NCBI GenBank assembly: GCA_009193035.1
Contig: SWDT01000008.1
Coordinates: forward strand, 248,001-312,000
Source: Halicephalobus mephisto
Taxonomy: Eukaryota > Nematoda > Chromadorea > Rhabditida > Panagrolaimidae
Length of the DNA: 64,000 bases
Reading direction: 5' to 3'
Shown here: positions 25,017 to 37,481 of the stretch, in pieces
Position numbering within the stretch: the first letter of the stretch is position 1
Layout: the number at the start of each line of letters is the position of its first letter
Translations under genes and position numbers: made by a program
The notes under the pieces: generated by a model
What the model saw: only the letters and a program-made list of their open reading frames with translations
Databases searched by the model: none
Told to the model about the DNA's origin: nothing

Positions 25017-26170
25017 CTCACACAATTGGAAAATTACCTGAGAATTCTTTTTATAAGTTTGAATACTCAGCAGTAGTGAATAATTGGCTGTTTGCTCAGC
25101 CTTTCCTCGAAACTGATTTGTATCTTGAAAAGCAAGGCGCATAGAATTAGTTATTCAGATGCAGAACCAATTTTTTCCCATTTTTTAAAATATAATATTT
25201 TATTTCTTAATATTTAATACAGTAATTAATATTGTTATCTAATCAAAAATGTTCCGAAAGTTATTGTTTTCATATACAACCAAGAAATTTTCTTAGCATG
25301 AAAAGCAGTAGATATGAATAGATAGCAAAACTACGCGAATCTCCCCTCTTTCATTTAAAATTTTAGTTGATTAAAACAGTGTTAAAAAGATTGATTTTCA
25401 TGTTTGAGTTTAAAAATCACAGATAACAATTGAAGACCACTTCTTCTCATCTGAAATGAGTTCTAGTTACATATTTGACATGAATGATTTGAACACCAAC
25501 AACTCTCATTCTCTCAAATAGTCAAAAATCTTAATGGTTAGGTGAATCAAAATCAGAGACAGATTTTATGTCAAAATAGAGTTTTATCTGAGGGAACTGG
25601 AAATGACAGGGAAAAAATTAGGCGATTTCCTTTTGAAATGAGGCATTTGGAACTGTGAAGAAAACCCTAATTTCATTCGACTTCTTACTCAGCAATAAAT
25701 GTCTATTATTTGGCGTTTAAGATCATGAATAATCTAGAAACAGAGACGGAAATCATGAATCCCTCGATCTTGCCAAATTCTTTGAATTCCTACTTTCCTA
25801 AAACCCATCTTTTTGGAACTATTTTAACAAAACATCAGTCCTTTTATGAAATGCGGAAAAGGACAAATTCTATTGCCGATCATTGAATTTATTTCTGAAA
25901 GGTATTTCTATCTACTTTTATCTTGTAAAATACACGTGTAAGATCAGAGGCAAACTTGCTTATTTTCTTTTTACTTCCGTTTCCCTTCTGCGGAATGAAA
26001 TTGGGACTAGTGAAACACTCCATAATCATCTCGAAAGATCGCCGAATTTCGATGAAACTGTTGTTTCAAATACTTCAGCAATTTCTCCGTTTAATTATTT
26101 ATCACATTTTAAGATCAAAAAGAGGTAATCATTAAAATACAGCTAGGAATGACAACAATTTTTTACCTGT
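25017..26170. other. Stretch without a supported gene
   Basis: Upstream region of the nuclear receptor at 24.2-25.0 kb and adjoining AT-rich DNA. It does not contain the conserved segment that lies upstream of the second nuclear receptor. Confidence 0.4.
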
Positions 26171-26460
26171 GTAGGCATAAAAGACGAAATAAAACCGCCA
26201 ACTGTCTAGCAGAAAGAGTCCAAAACTCCGACCAGTTAGGTAACGTCTGGAAGGTGAGATCAGAGTGTCCAAAAGAGTTCGTCTTTGAGAAACACTATCT
26301 CTTCACAAGTTTGAGTTCGGCTTCCGTCAATTGAGGACCTTTACTCTCTTGGTATATTCTTATGTTAAGATAAACATGCTTGAATTAGTAACGGTAAAAA
26401 CCGACAGTTTTCCCTATAATCAGGGAGCCTCAAGATATCACATCATCATCGATACTAATC
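26171..26460 (+). repeat. RepA dispersed repeat copy
   Basis: Starts GTAGGCATAAAAGACGAAAT and shows the ordered RepA landmarks: TCCAAAACTCCG, GTCTGGAAGGTGAGATCA, GAGGACCTTT, TATGTTAAGATAAACATGC and ATCAGGGAGCC. It is diverged from the other copies by point changes and small gaps. Confidence 0.75.
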
Positions 26461-27059
26461 ATATTACTGCTTTCAGAGAAGAAGATTAAATTGCAAAAAA
26501 TTTGTATAAATGACCTTCGCATTACATGTATTAAACACATTAACTTATATTTAATGTTTTTTTAGAATAAGAACATTTTTTCATTGATATGTTGTGATCA
26601 AAAGGAAATTAATTATATTATTGTAATCGAAGAATAGTGATTTCCGTTTATTTGTAAAAGACTCCAAAATTACCATAACATACAAAAGGTAATGAAAAAT
26701 AAAAAGAAATAAGCTTGCAACTTCTTTGGAGTACAGTCTTAGAAGTTTATATTTCTCAGATAAAACATCATTTGAAAATCGAGTCGGTTTGATATCAGCA
26801 GAGCAAAAAATGAGATCTTGCAAATCAAGATTTCAAAGTGTATATGCTTATATTGGGAAGATAAACCCATAATTCCATCTTTATATTGAAATTTTACAGG
26901 TTTAAGTATTCAATATCAGATATTTTCTAGCTTTAAAAGTGAAAACATTTTTTCCGATCAAAAGGTTAAAGAAGTAAAACCAAAATTATACATATAGTAA
27001 TCACGAACTAACTTGTTTAGAATTTTCAACAAAGTTGTTTGCCTTTATCTGATGAAAGT

Positions 27060-27225
27060 AAGTGGTGAAAGAAATTAGTTGTGATTTCGAACAATGGAAG
27101 GAATACGTGGAATTGACGGTTGGAAGATATCAGCTAGCGAATCTGGCTTCTCCTTGATTGAATAAAGTATTCTTTTTTCAATTTGTGTTACTTTTGTTCG
27201 TTTCACAGATAAGTATCAAATCTAA
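27060..27225 (+). pseudogene. Relic exon paired with 51780-51960
   Basis: The sequence from GAAATTAGT to CAGATAAGTATCA is a close copy of the reverse complement of 51780-51945. In the other copy it reads as an exon (EQWKEYVELTVVRYQLANL). Here one base change gives a TGA at the position of the Arg codon in FPRLNK, so the copy is broken. The parent gene family is not recognised. Confidence 0.55.
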
Positions 27226-27590
27226 CTCTTGCTCTTGTTTTCGAATTTGTCTGTTCACATATCGTATTTAAACTATGATAACACGAAAATGTTTGAAGAA
27301 TTTGTCATAAGCATGAAATAAATCAGTGAATAGACGACAATCTTGTTCATTTGAATGATTCAGAAAATGATATCTAATTGAAATTTAAATTCCTCATTTC
27401 CATAAAAGTTCAGTACAATAAGATTTAGCTAAACATATAATACAAAATTAATAATAATAGAATATAAAGGCTTAAACTAGACATTGTTTTCCTTATAAGC
27501 AATTATACACAATGAAACATAACTTTTGATCTCGTGGCAATTGCCGAATGTGACAAACATGTAACAGAATCGTCATATTTTTTTATGAAT
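27226..27590. other. Stretch without a supported gene
   Basis: AT-rich DNA between the relic exon and the SINE insertion. Its last part resembles 43920-44000. Confidence 0.4.
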
Positions 27591-27901
27591 ATTTGATATT
27601 AATGACAGCTGGCATAGTGGTGCGGTGATTGTGGCCCTAGCGCAAACACAAAGGGTCCCAACTTCGACTCCCGGTGCTAGCAGATTCACCCGAACCTAGG
27701 GGGTTAAGAAATCCAGGGTAGTGGCGTAACGAACTATGACTTCTCCCAACTATGAGCCACATTCTCATAAAATGCCAACAGTGGTGGTCCACTGGGATTC
27801 AGAACCAGGATAGGATGACAAATAAATCAGGCGGGGACGCAACCCTGACTCTAGGCGGGAAAATATGGGTAGGAAAAAAAGAAGAAGATTTGATATTAAT
27901 G
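27591..27901 (+). mobile_element. tRNA-derived SINE with 14-bp target-site duplication
   Basis: The element at 27605-27887 (283 bp) is flanked by perfect direct repeats ATTTGATATTAATG at 27591-27604 and 27888-27901. Near its start it has GCATAGTGGTGCGGTGATTG, like an RNA polymerase III A box, and 45 bases later CAACTTCGACTCCCGG, like a B box, as in tRNA-derived SINEs. It ends in GAAGAAG, a simple-repeat tail typical of elements mobilised by RTE-type LINEs. The element is far GC-richer than its surroundings. The perfect duplication implies a fairly recent insertion. Confidence 0.85.
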
Positions 27902-27942
27902 GCAAAAATTGTAATGCAATAATGACGATTTACGTTTGTTAC

Positions 27943-28154
27943 TGTCGCGGAAAGCGAGAAGACTCCTAACACGAAAACCCTGGAGATGCAGAAACTCAAT
28001 TTGCGCGCCAAAGAAGCGGCAGAGAAAAGCAGAAGCGACGCTACGGGACCGGACGACGTGGCAAGGAGTTATTGTTGATTTGTACTGTTGACTACTGGAA
28101 TAAAGTGACCAGTTAACCATTGTTAATTAAGGGAAGACACCAGAAGCCCTTACA
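27943..28154 (+). mobile_element. Solo LTR of a retrotransposon
   Basis: A 212-bp GC-rich block begins TGTCGCGGAAAGCGAG and ends CCCTTACA. It is flanked on both sides by GTTAC (27938-27942 and 28155-28159), the 5-bp duplication expected for LTR integration. It carries a poly(A) signal in CTGGAATAAAGTG. A second copy lies inverted at 55361-55588. No internal retroelement sequence remains, so this is a solo LTR left by recombination between the two ends. Confidence 0.8.
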
Positions 28155-28159
28155 GTTAC

Positions 28160-29803
28160 TGAGCCAAAAGTTACGCTTTTTTGTGTATATGAGCTATAAC
28201 CACTTCGAATTTTGACGATATTTTCTAAGGCTATAGACATCTAATCATGAACAAAATGCTAAAATATTTCCTTAAGTACAGTAAATTCATCATTATGAAT
28301 TTCAGATATATAACAAATGTATATTTGGAATAAATCAAAATAAAAAAAAATTTTTGATTTGATTATCACTTATTTTTCAATAGTGGTTAGATGCTTTTAT
28401 TTCTCTTAATTTCTAATTCTCAAAAAATTTTTCTACTACTCCCTATCTTTTTTTTTAAATTTCTTCAAATCGAGATAACACTTGTTCTGTGGATTAACCG
28501 AATTCTTCTACCAAATAAACAGACAAATCAACACAAATTGGTACAATGCATTTCTGAAACAAAGAATTATCGTCATTGTTAAATAGCAGAAACTAGTTTA
28601 ACATAAAAGTATATCATCATTTCTTTTAAGCAATCAAGAAATAAAGGCCATATTACGTAACTTGACTTTTGTTTAGATATGAACGTAGTTCAAAAAATGT
28701 AATTTTTGTATATCTTACAAAAACCATCTAAAATTTGCAACCAAATCAATAGATTCTGTGTGTGAAGTCAGAATTAAAGCTTAACAAAGTACATTCAGAT
28801 ATGTATAATAAAATATATTTGGGGCTTCATAAATCTCTTATACAAGATATAACAAAAGATTTGCATTTCATTTTTGTCTGATACTTAATTTCTCATGTTT
28901 TGTTTCAAACAACTTTAAAAATTACACTCAGAGAGAAGATTTCAAATTTGTACTTTGTCAAAAGTAGAATTTGAAAAAAAGACTGCAATAACCATCTAGA
29001 AAAAAATTTCTTATTGGTTGATGGACCATCTGTTGATAAAAAAGGTAGGGGTTATGTAAGTGTTGAGTATCTGTAGTTCATTAATTGTAGGATTTTGAAT
29101 CTCTGTTCCCATGTTAAGAATAACAGAATTCCGGAGGAAAAGTCTATATTTTAATAAACAACCAGTAAAAAGTCAAGTATGAACCATTAGGTATATAAAA
29201 GTCGAAGATATTATTACATATAAAAGAAAAACGCTTACTGAACGTTATATAACAGATCCTAGAAATCAGTATTATGAATTTCATGAGTTTAGTTTGTCAA
29301 AGTCAATTTTTATTTTTTTATTGTGGTTTTAAAGTCTACAGGTTTAATCACCAAATTCCAAAAGTTCTAATAAAAATTGAAGAATAATTAGCTTCTTCAC
29401 AAGAAATATTTGGAAGTTATGTAGATTAATTTTTGAAAAAGAAAACATAATTTACTTTTTATAAATGAGCTTGCAATTGTTTCTTCAAAATTATCTCCCT
29501 GATTTTTTGATCTTGTTATAATATACCACATCCTATCATGAAGTATAACATCTATAAGCCCTTACATATGAACTTTATTTTTTGTGCATGACCTTCTTTA
29601 AAGAATCCATTCTATTGTTGAGCATGGAGTCTTGTACTAACCTAATAAAAGAGCAGAACTAGTTACAAGAAAAAGATTTAATCAGAAGAGAGAATAACTT
29701 CGAAAATCAAACACCCATTTTTTAAAAATTATTTTTCCTAGCTTGTCATTTACAACCTGGAATAAACCTCTATCATTCTTTTCAAGACCGTTAACTTGAT
29801 GAA
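28160..29803. other. Stretch without a supported gene
   Basis: AT-rich DNA of 1.6 kb upstream of the acyltransferase. No exon, RNA gene or shared repeat was found. Confidence 0.45.
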
Positions 29804-32325
29804 ATGTCTCGTCAAAATGGACAAATCACTAAGGAAAAAATTCCGTTGATTTCCTTACCTAGGTATAACTTTGACTTCCAGATTGGATATAATTGAATTC
29901 CTTACTTCAGAGTGAATGCTCTCCCAAAGCGAAAAGACATTCAATGGCTTCGAGCACTGGCAATCTCTACAGTATTTATCTTCCATTTGGTTCCTAGTTA
30001 CTGTGCTCAGGGATACCTAGGTGTTGACGTCTTCTTCGTTATTAGTGGGTATCTGATGACAAAGATACTTTACAATCCCAAAGAATCTTCATTTATCAAC
30101 ACTGTAATCAATTTCTATTCAAAAAGAATGAAGAGATTATTTCCAGCATATTTTCTAGTCATTTTACTGACTATAATTGCGGGAAAATTTATTTTACTCG
30201 ATATGGATTATAAATTCTTGATCAGTGATGCAAAATGGTCTTCTTTTTTTGTTTCAAATTTACCACCGATGCTAGAAAAGGAGAGTTATTTTGAAATGGT
30301 AGGTGAATGGAAGAAATTTCCAAAAGTAAAATTAAACTAAGTTTTTTAATCTTGTATATTATTAAATGAATAACAATTAATAAACATTAACATTACGTTT
30401 CTAGACATCTGAATTCAAGTTTCTTCTCCACACATGGTCACTCTCAGTAGAAGTTCAATATTATTTGATCGCTCCATTTCTCTACTTTATTCTCCACAGA
30501 AGCTATAAAATGCAATTTGTTCTTTCAATATTACTTTCCTCTCTTTTGCTTCAATGGATTGTGAGAGGAACTACCATGGAATTCGAACTTCTCTTTTGTC
30601 GTCTTTGGCAATTCCTCATTGGCACTATAGTTTTTCTGATGGCCAAGAAAAACGAAACTGTTCTTGAACCTATGATATCATCTAATGAAAAATATAGAAA
30701 TCTGTTCTGTGGAGCTTCATTACTGTTAATTTTCTTGTCCATCATGCCTGAAGTATCGACGCTAATCAATTACAAGTTCATGATGAGGTTTTTTGCAACG
30801 ATATTGGCCGGGATTATTATTTATTCTGGGCATTATGTGCAAATATTAATTCCTAAAATCTTCGATTTATTTCTAACTTATCTAGGGAATATTTCATACA
30901 GTTTCTATCTTGTTCATTGGCCAGTCATTATTTTCGAACGATATTCCAGTACTGATGTAACTACTTCTGGATTTATTTTTGTTGTTATAATTTGTATAAT
31001 AGGGACAATATTACTATATGAATTCCTTGACAAGACTATTTCTACTAAAACAACTTTTACCATCTTTCTTCAAACTGGAACTATTTTTGGAATCATTCTC
31101 ATATTCTGTTTCAATTCACTTTTGTTGAATTTTAATCTTTTTGAACAACAATTAGAATTACCCACAGACTTCGGTACTAACTTATCGATAAACCAAATTA
31201 TCAAAGTAAATGCAGATTGGGGAGATTCTTGTTCCAAACTCCCTATTCAGAATTGTTACAACGATTTTACAATATCCAAGATCCTTCCACCATTTATATA
31301 TCATACGAAATGGAGTCACAGCTGTACCGTTGACCTAAACAAGAATGGAACCAAGACGGTAGTTTTATTAGGAAATAGTTTTGCATCCAGATTCTCTATT
31401 ACAGCAATAAAAGGATTAAAAGAATTTTCTGATATAAATAAAATGTATTTGATTAGCAGAGCAGCTTGCACGATGTTTGATACTTTAAATAGAATAGAGT
31501 CTTCAGTGTGGCATTGCGAAGAGATGATTGGCAAAAACATAGCCTTTGTGAAGGCAGTGAAACCTGATATTATTATTCATGTAGCGAGGTAAGATCTTTA
31601 TGAAATTAAAGGAACAACTTCAAGAAGTAGTTAGAAAAATGTAATAAGGTGAATCCTTTATCTCTAAAATTTCAAAAAATTTGAAAAACATAAACGGGAA
31701 GATATTTTTAATTTATAAATTTTTAAAGAATTTCGGCTGTATTAATAAGAAAATTTATTATTTACATGTTAATTCCTTTCAGAATTCAACCTAAATTTTC
31801 TTCCTTCCACAATAATATTTCCAATGATCTTTATAATTTGAAACCCTTTTTAGATATAATCATATATTGGAGTTGAATGTTCCTGTCAAAGGAATTGCTT
31901 CTCTCCGAAATGACAGCATAATTCTTGGAATCAAAAAAGAGATTTCTGAATATGAAAAGTATACAAACAAGATTATCTTTTTTGAACCTACTCCTCTCAC
32001 CTTTAATTCTACTTTTAAAAAAGCTGGAGACGTCGCTAGAGTTCTTACCTTTAATCACTCTTTGGCTTCTCTGGATTCCTTTACCTTTCTAAGAAATGAT
32101 GTTGAAAACAATCTCACTCCTGCTTGGACTAGAATTCAAACAGTAATTTCTGATTGCAAGAAATGCCTGACGATCCCCACTCTTGATTTATTTTGTGGAA
32201 AAACGAAATGTCCCGTTACCGAACCTTCTGGTTTATCTCGATACTGCGATAGAGTTCATTTGACAGAGATTGGAACTGATCGTATGTTGCCTTTATTGAA
32301 AAGTGTTTTAAGTGGAATATTATAA
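29804..32325 (+). CDS. O-acyltransferase (OAC/NRF-6-like), complete
   Basis: Four exons give 700 residues: 29804-29862, 29911-30298, 30405-31588 and 31854-32325. After a 20-residue soluble start comes the acyltransferase 3 domain. It has the putative catalytic histidine in STVFIFHLVPSY, the motif GYLGVDVFFVISGYLM and LLHTWSLSVEVQYYLIAP. About ten hydrophobic helices extend to residue 415. The lumenal SGNH part follows, with VVLLGNSFAS (serine nucleophile) and the C-terminal DRVHLTEIG (DxxH). AATAAA at 32329 follows the stop closely. It is a more distant relative of the two other acyltransferases here: its nucleophile block is GNSF rather than GNSH, and its C-terminal cysteine pattern differs. 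The substrate is unknown. All key residues are present, so it is probably active. Confidence 0.9.
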
Positions 32326-32705
32326 GAGAATAAATTATTGGAAAATAATCGTAAATTTTTTGACATAAATACAGTATATTGCAAAATGATGTATCATTTG
32401 ATCATACATTGATTCAAAACTATCGCACTAGGATGTTATTTTATGAATAGCTTTAATTTTTTCAGATTTGGTATTTCAATTTTCTTTCAACTTTTCAAGT
32501 TATTGCTTTAAAAGTTATGACACAGAATATAAACTTTCCCTTCGTAAATAATTGGAAAATTTACCACATGTAACTCACTTCAGAAGTCATTTAGAAAACT
32601 TTCTTTGTCAAATATATTTGTCATAAACTCAACTATTGATGATTTTAATTTTATAATTCCAGCTTCATTAGGCTTCAAAGTTGAATTTTCAAGATTAACA
32701 TAGGT

Positions 32706-32990
32706 GTAGGCATAAAGATCGGAGTTAAACCGCGAACGGCCTAGAAAAAAAGCCCAAAACTCTGTTCAGTCAGCCAATACCTGGGAGGTGAGACTAAAGT
32801 GTTAGAGAGTTAGTCCCTGAGAAAATCCATCTTTAAACTGGTTCGAGTTGACCTCGGTCAAATGAGGACCTTTCCTCTCTTGTTCTGTTTATGTTAAGAT
32901 AAACAGGCTTGAATTGCAAACGGTAGGAACTGACAGTTTTCTGTCTAATCAAGGAGCTCCCAAGATGTCACACTATCGACATCCAACCAA
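32706..32990 (+). repeat. RepA dispersed repeat copy
   Basis: Begins GTAGGCATAAAGATCGGAGT and ends in CACACTATCGACATCC, with the full RepA order between. It lies 84 bp upstream of another copy in the same orientation and upstream of LINE sequence. Confidence 0.8.
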
Positions 32991-33073
32991 TAACATCACC
33001 TTTACTACATCACCAAGGCAGACAAGCTCTCATCTACCAACGACGCTCCATCATCAAAATTAGTAGCAAAGAT

Positions 33074-34390
33074 GTAGGCACAAAGATCGGACTTAAACCA
33101 GAACGGCCTAGACAAAATACCCAAGGCTCCGCCCAGTCAGCCGACGCCTGTGAAGTGAGACTAAAGTGTTAGAGAGTCAGTCTTTGAGAAAATCCATCTT
33201 TAAACTGGTCCAAGTTTGACTTCGGTCAAACGAGGACCTTTCCTCCTTTGTTCTATGTTTTTGTTAAGATAAACGAGCGTAATTGCTAATAGTAGGAACC
33301 AACAGTTTTCTGCCTAATCAAGGAGCTCCCAAGATGTCACTCCATCGACATCCCTCGTACTACTCATCTTATCGATCCACCTTTTTACTACAGTACTATG
33401 AATTCAACATGAATTTATACGCAGTATTTGTTGATTTCAAGAAGGCCTTCAACAGCATTAGTTTTAACTCCATCTGGGGAGCGCTCCGTAAGATAGGATG
33501 CGATGAACCAATAGTTGAAGTCATCCAACTGCTATACTCTCACGAATAATTTGAAGTAGAAGTCGGAAACAGCAGAGCAGAATTCAAAACGGAAATGAGT
33601 GTAAGACAAGAAGACTCTTTATCCCCCTTGCTCTTCATTCTGGTCTTCCAACATGCTATGCAATCTATCAATTGGAACACATAAGGCATAGACGTTGAAG
33701 GAAGAATGCTCAGCTACCTTGCCTATGCAGATGATATAGTCCTCTTAGCCCACAATCTTGAGGAAGTGAAGTCAATGCTAGATGACCTCGTCGAAGTAAC
33801 AGAACAAGTTGGGCTAGAAGTTAACTTTGGAAAGACAAAATGGATGTCCCAGAGATCATGTTCAAGAAATTGTAAAGCGAGTAAGTTCAGGTCGAAAGCT
33901 GTATTTCGAGTTCAGGCATTTACTCAAAGCAAGGGAAATAGAAATGAAGCTGAAACGGCGACTCATCGAACGATGCATCTAGCCAGCAGTGCTCTGTGGC
34001 TGCGAAACTTGGGTACTAACGAAAGTAGTTGGGCTGAAGCTCATCAGAGGCCAAAGAAGACTAGAGAGAGCAATACTGGGAGTCCGAATGTCAGACGAGA
34101 TCAATAAGAAGAACTGGATTATCTGACTGGGCAATCAGTGCTCTCAAACGAAAATGGAAATTTACAATGAAACTGGCAAAGCAGATAGAACCTGATGACT
34201 CTTTGAAAGCCATCAGTGACCAGGCCATTCGGAAAACCAAGAACAAAATGGACAGGCGATTTAGCTGAAGAACTGAGATGTTGAAAGCATCAATTTGACT
34301 TGATGAAGCAAACTTTCGATTCCACTCGAGCTATCACCTACACACGCAACCAACTGGAAAGATGGGTCAAAGGAGACAACTATAATTAAT
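33074..34390 (+). mobile_element. Broken RTE-like LINE with RepA at its 5' side
   Basis: A RepA copy (33074-33353) runs directly into reverse-transcriptase sequence. Recognisable blocks are YAVFVDFKKAFNSISFNSIW, then RQEDSLSPLLFIL, then LAYADDIVLLAHNLEEV with the YADD catalytic box, and VGLEVNFGKTKW. These fit an RTE-clade non-LTR retrotransposon. The frame is interrupted by a TAA after the first block (near 33547), a TAA before the YADD block (near 33682) and a frameshift after KTKWMS. The usual C-terminal part survives in fragments up to about 34390. The endonuclease region is missing. The element is inactive and sits between the acyltransferase and the GT10 gene. Confidence 0.8.
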
Positions 34391-34480
34391 AAATTTGTTG
34401 TTTGTATTGTTGTAACCTCTGATTTTGTGCGAAATAGGAATAAAAGTAAAAAAGTAAAAATTACAACAATAACAATAATA

Positions 34481-37400
34481 TTAAGTGGGTAAATTTGTAA
34501 GTAGACGTTGCGCAAATCCTGCATCACATTCAGATTCATCTTGTGACCATTTCCAGAGATCAGGTATAATATGCTTTTCTTTTTTATGAACCATTTCACA
34601 AATCGTACAGAAATTAATAAAACTATCACTCGGGGTTTTTTTATAATATTTTGTCCATCCCAAATATCTGTAAAATTATTTGATTAAATTATATTTAAAA
34701 AGTAAAGTCTTACTTCTTGTATTCATCAATATTCCTGATTAAATATTCCATCCTTTTTACTAGTTCTTTAGGACTAGAGAAGTCATCAAGAGCAAGGAAA
34801 TATTGATCATCAACAATCCCTTTCAAGATAGATCTCTTCAAGACCACGGGAACTATGAGTTGTTTCATTCTCCAGAATTTTTCCGTGATGTAGTCTTTAC
34901 AAACAGAATTCTCAAATGCCAAATAAAAAAAATGCTTATCTAAAAACTCTTTTTAAAATAGTAGTCAACAATTTATTTGAACAAATAACAAGAGCTGAAA
35001 ATTTATCCTATTTTACAGGGTGAGGAAAAAGTTTGGGCGCGAGTTTATAAAATGAAAGAAAAATTTCCCTAAAATAAATCTTCTTAAGATAGATCCTAAA
35101 ATATAACTAAAAATCTGACCTAATAATATAACATATTAGATTCCTAATCCGTCACCTTTTCCTTTTTTAAAAGTCATCAGATGCTTCAGTACTACAGTTA
35201 CTGTAACACGCAACCTATCTTGAAGAATTTTAAGTTATTCTTTTAATTAAGCCGTTTTGAGAAAGTCTAAACCTTTGTAAAGTATAGCGAAGATTTTTTT
35301 CTCTAAATATCCCAGATACCAAAATCCATCAAGCTTAAATCCAGCAAATTAACTGGTCATTTTTCTATGTACTGAAATCGATCGTTATTTTTCGGGGTCC
35401 GTCTTTAGTCTTCTCTGCATAATATGTCAATGCAGAGTTCTGTTGAAAATTTGAATTTCAGACTGTGAAATGCCGTTGGGCCTAAGGTTTCACAGCGTAT
35501 TATGGGATATGCTCTTGATCAATATTAGCCTTGTAATTTCCAAAAATAAGCGAGATATCTTAATCGCAGGTGATATTACTTTAAATCATCATAAATTTTG
35601 GGTATGTAGTCATCTGAATGATCTTGTCTATGGAATTGATGGCGAAAATATTGGGGATTACGACTCTATTATGTTTCCTAGTAAAAAGCTTACTTAATGG
35701 TAAAAACTTCTTCATCAATCCAAAGCATGTTGATATAGGCATAAAATTGCAATTAAACCGTGAAAAACCTAGACAGAATGTGCAAAGCTTCGCCCAGTCA
35801 GCCGACGCCTCGGAGGTGAGACTAAAGTGTTAAAGAATCAATCTTTAAGAAAATCCAGCTTTAAACTGGTTCGAGTTTGACCTCGGTCAAATGAGGACCT
35901 TTCCTCTCTTTGTTCTATGCTTATGTTAAGATAAACAGGCTTAATTGCTAATGGTAGGAACAAACAGTTTTCCATATAATCAAGGAGCTCCCAATGTGTC
36001 ATATCACCGACATCTCACATTCCCCTTCACCTGTACTACATCATTACTAAATTGAGATGCGAGTCAAATAAATAACAATGACCTCATCATGCTTCTGTTT
36101 TGATCTTCATAATTTCTTCCAAAGTGAAAATTGAGAGATGATTTTAGTATCATTATGAAGCTTTGGACAACAGCTTTATAATCGCTGCTAAAAGCGTTGA
36201 ACTTTTTCCTTTTTAAAAAAATTTACTCCGATTGTTCCACGCGCCCGAACTCTTTCCTCACCCTGTATGCTCGTTTGGTGCTTTTTATCTTTTGTTATTT
36301 TTAATTTTAACCAAAAATGTACTGTTCTTCGTTTCTTTAATTAAAAAAGATGTATGAATATAAAAGAACGTTCAGAATTGGTTAAATTATAAAAACTAAT
36401 TAAACCAATACGACTTTAATTGAAATGTCGATATATGAAAAAAGCACTGAACAATTTAGAAGTGTAAAGACTTCTGCTTTTCTATTATTGATTAAAATAT
36501 TTCGAAAATCTTTCTTTTTATTTAGACAATTAAAGTTCTTACCTATTTCTCCCGGCATACAATCCTTTCTGGAGCAAATCCTTCCGTTACATTTTCCAAA
36601 CACCGTAACATTAACATATTTCATCAAAGTTTCTAGATAATCTTCTCTTTGAGATCGTGTAATGCAATGGGAAACGAATTGAAGGACTAGTTTTGTTTTA
36701 TTTTTCAACTTTGCTTCTATCTGTTCATCAGTCCAAACTTCATTTTTTCGAATATTATCTCTGTCGATTTCTTCAAATCTGTCGTAAGGACACCAAATAC
36801 CACTATCTCTTCTAAAGCCCATTGTTAAATTGAAGAAATTGTTCGGAATCTTCATTTTTTCGAGACTTCGGTTAGCTGCAGACTCTCTATAAAATAAAAC
36901 ATTGAGTTTTTTTTGATTATTATGAAGCTTCAGGAAATCATCGTATTTAAAACCTCTTGGACTGAAAACAGCTGCATCAGCAATAGGATAGAAGCTGAAA
37001 TACAATAAATTAAATATTAAAATTTTATGAAAGTTTCTAAAAGTTAGTACAATGTTTTTGAAAATTATAAAAATCTGTATGAACATAATTCTTAATTTTG
37101 CAATATTATAATTATTTACCTTTTGTCAAGAGTAAAATTACATTTGAAAGGGCAATTCTTGGTGGATTTCGTTGAGAGAAGGTATTCGGCATTCATAATA
37201 GTAGATGGAGAAGAAGTAATATAAATTAATGGAAAACTCCAATTTGATAATTTTCGCAACTTTTCTATTTCTGGATTTATTGTACTTGATTCTGAGATAT
37301 CAAGCACTGAATTCGAAGAAGAAATAAAAAAGAACTGTGAATATCCTGAGATGATGTAAAAATAACTTCCGAGTAAGATAATAATCAATATCAAGAAAAT

Positions 37401-37481
37401 AACATAACGATCAGCAAAGCGACGGAACATTTTAGTATTTTTCAATAAACCGTTAGATCTACAAAACAATACATCATTCAT
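34481..37481 (-). CDS. GT10 family alpha-1,3-fucosyltransferase-like protein
   Basis: Four exons give up to 408 residues: 37481-37120, 36994-36543, 34939-34714 and 34667-34481. The start may instead be the ATG at 37430, which follows a TTTGTAG acceptor closely. A membrane anchor (YVIFLILIIILLGSYFYII) gives type II Golgi topology. The stem is followed by FYPIADAAVFSPRGF and ESAANR. Then comes the GT10 signature FENSVCKDYITEKFW, which binds GDP-fucose, with VPVVL downstream. Cysteines near the C-terminus (CTICEMVH) match the conserved disulfide region. GT10 enzymes add fucose in alpha-1,3 linkage to GlcNAc on N-glycans or antennae. The intron 34940-36542 is 1.6 kb long because of a mariner-like insertion with a nested repeat; the coding exons are not damaged. 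Confidence 0.88.
35016..36265. mobile_element. Tc1/mariner-like transposon in a GT10 intron, with nested RepA
   Basis: Terminal inverted repeats of about 28 bp (CAGGGTGAGGAAAAAGTTTG at 35016 and its near reverse complement ending at 36265) are flanked by TA on both sides, the classic Tc1/mariner target duplication. The element is 1250 bp, or about 970 bp without the RepA copy at 35735-36017 inside it. A 75-codon frame at 35470-35697 has no clear transposase motif, so the element is probably non-autonomous or decayed. Confidence 0.85.
35735..36017 (+). repeat. RepA dispersed repeat copy nested in the mariner-like element
   Basis: Begins ATAGGCATAAAATTGCAATT and carries CGCCCAGTCAGCCGACGCCT, GGTTCGAGTTTGACCTCGG, TATGCTTATGTTAAGATAAA and CAAGGAGCTCCCAA in order. 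It interrupts the transposon, so it inserted later. Confidence 0.8.

Noticed and set aside
27896..28120. Minus-strand open frame near 28 kb as a gene
   Set aside because: It lies within the solo LTR defined by TG..CA ends and a GTTAC duplication.
33283..33549. Open frame at 33.3 kb as a host gene
   Set aside because: It is the RepA tail plus the first reverse-transcriptase block of a broken LINE, ended by a stop inside the domain.
36400..36543. Reading through the GTAAGA donor in the GT10 gene (GKNFNCLNKK)
   Set aside because: The read-through frame looks briefly plausible but ends in non-coding sequence. Only splicing at that donor joins in frame to the FENSVCKDYITEKFW exon.
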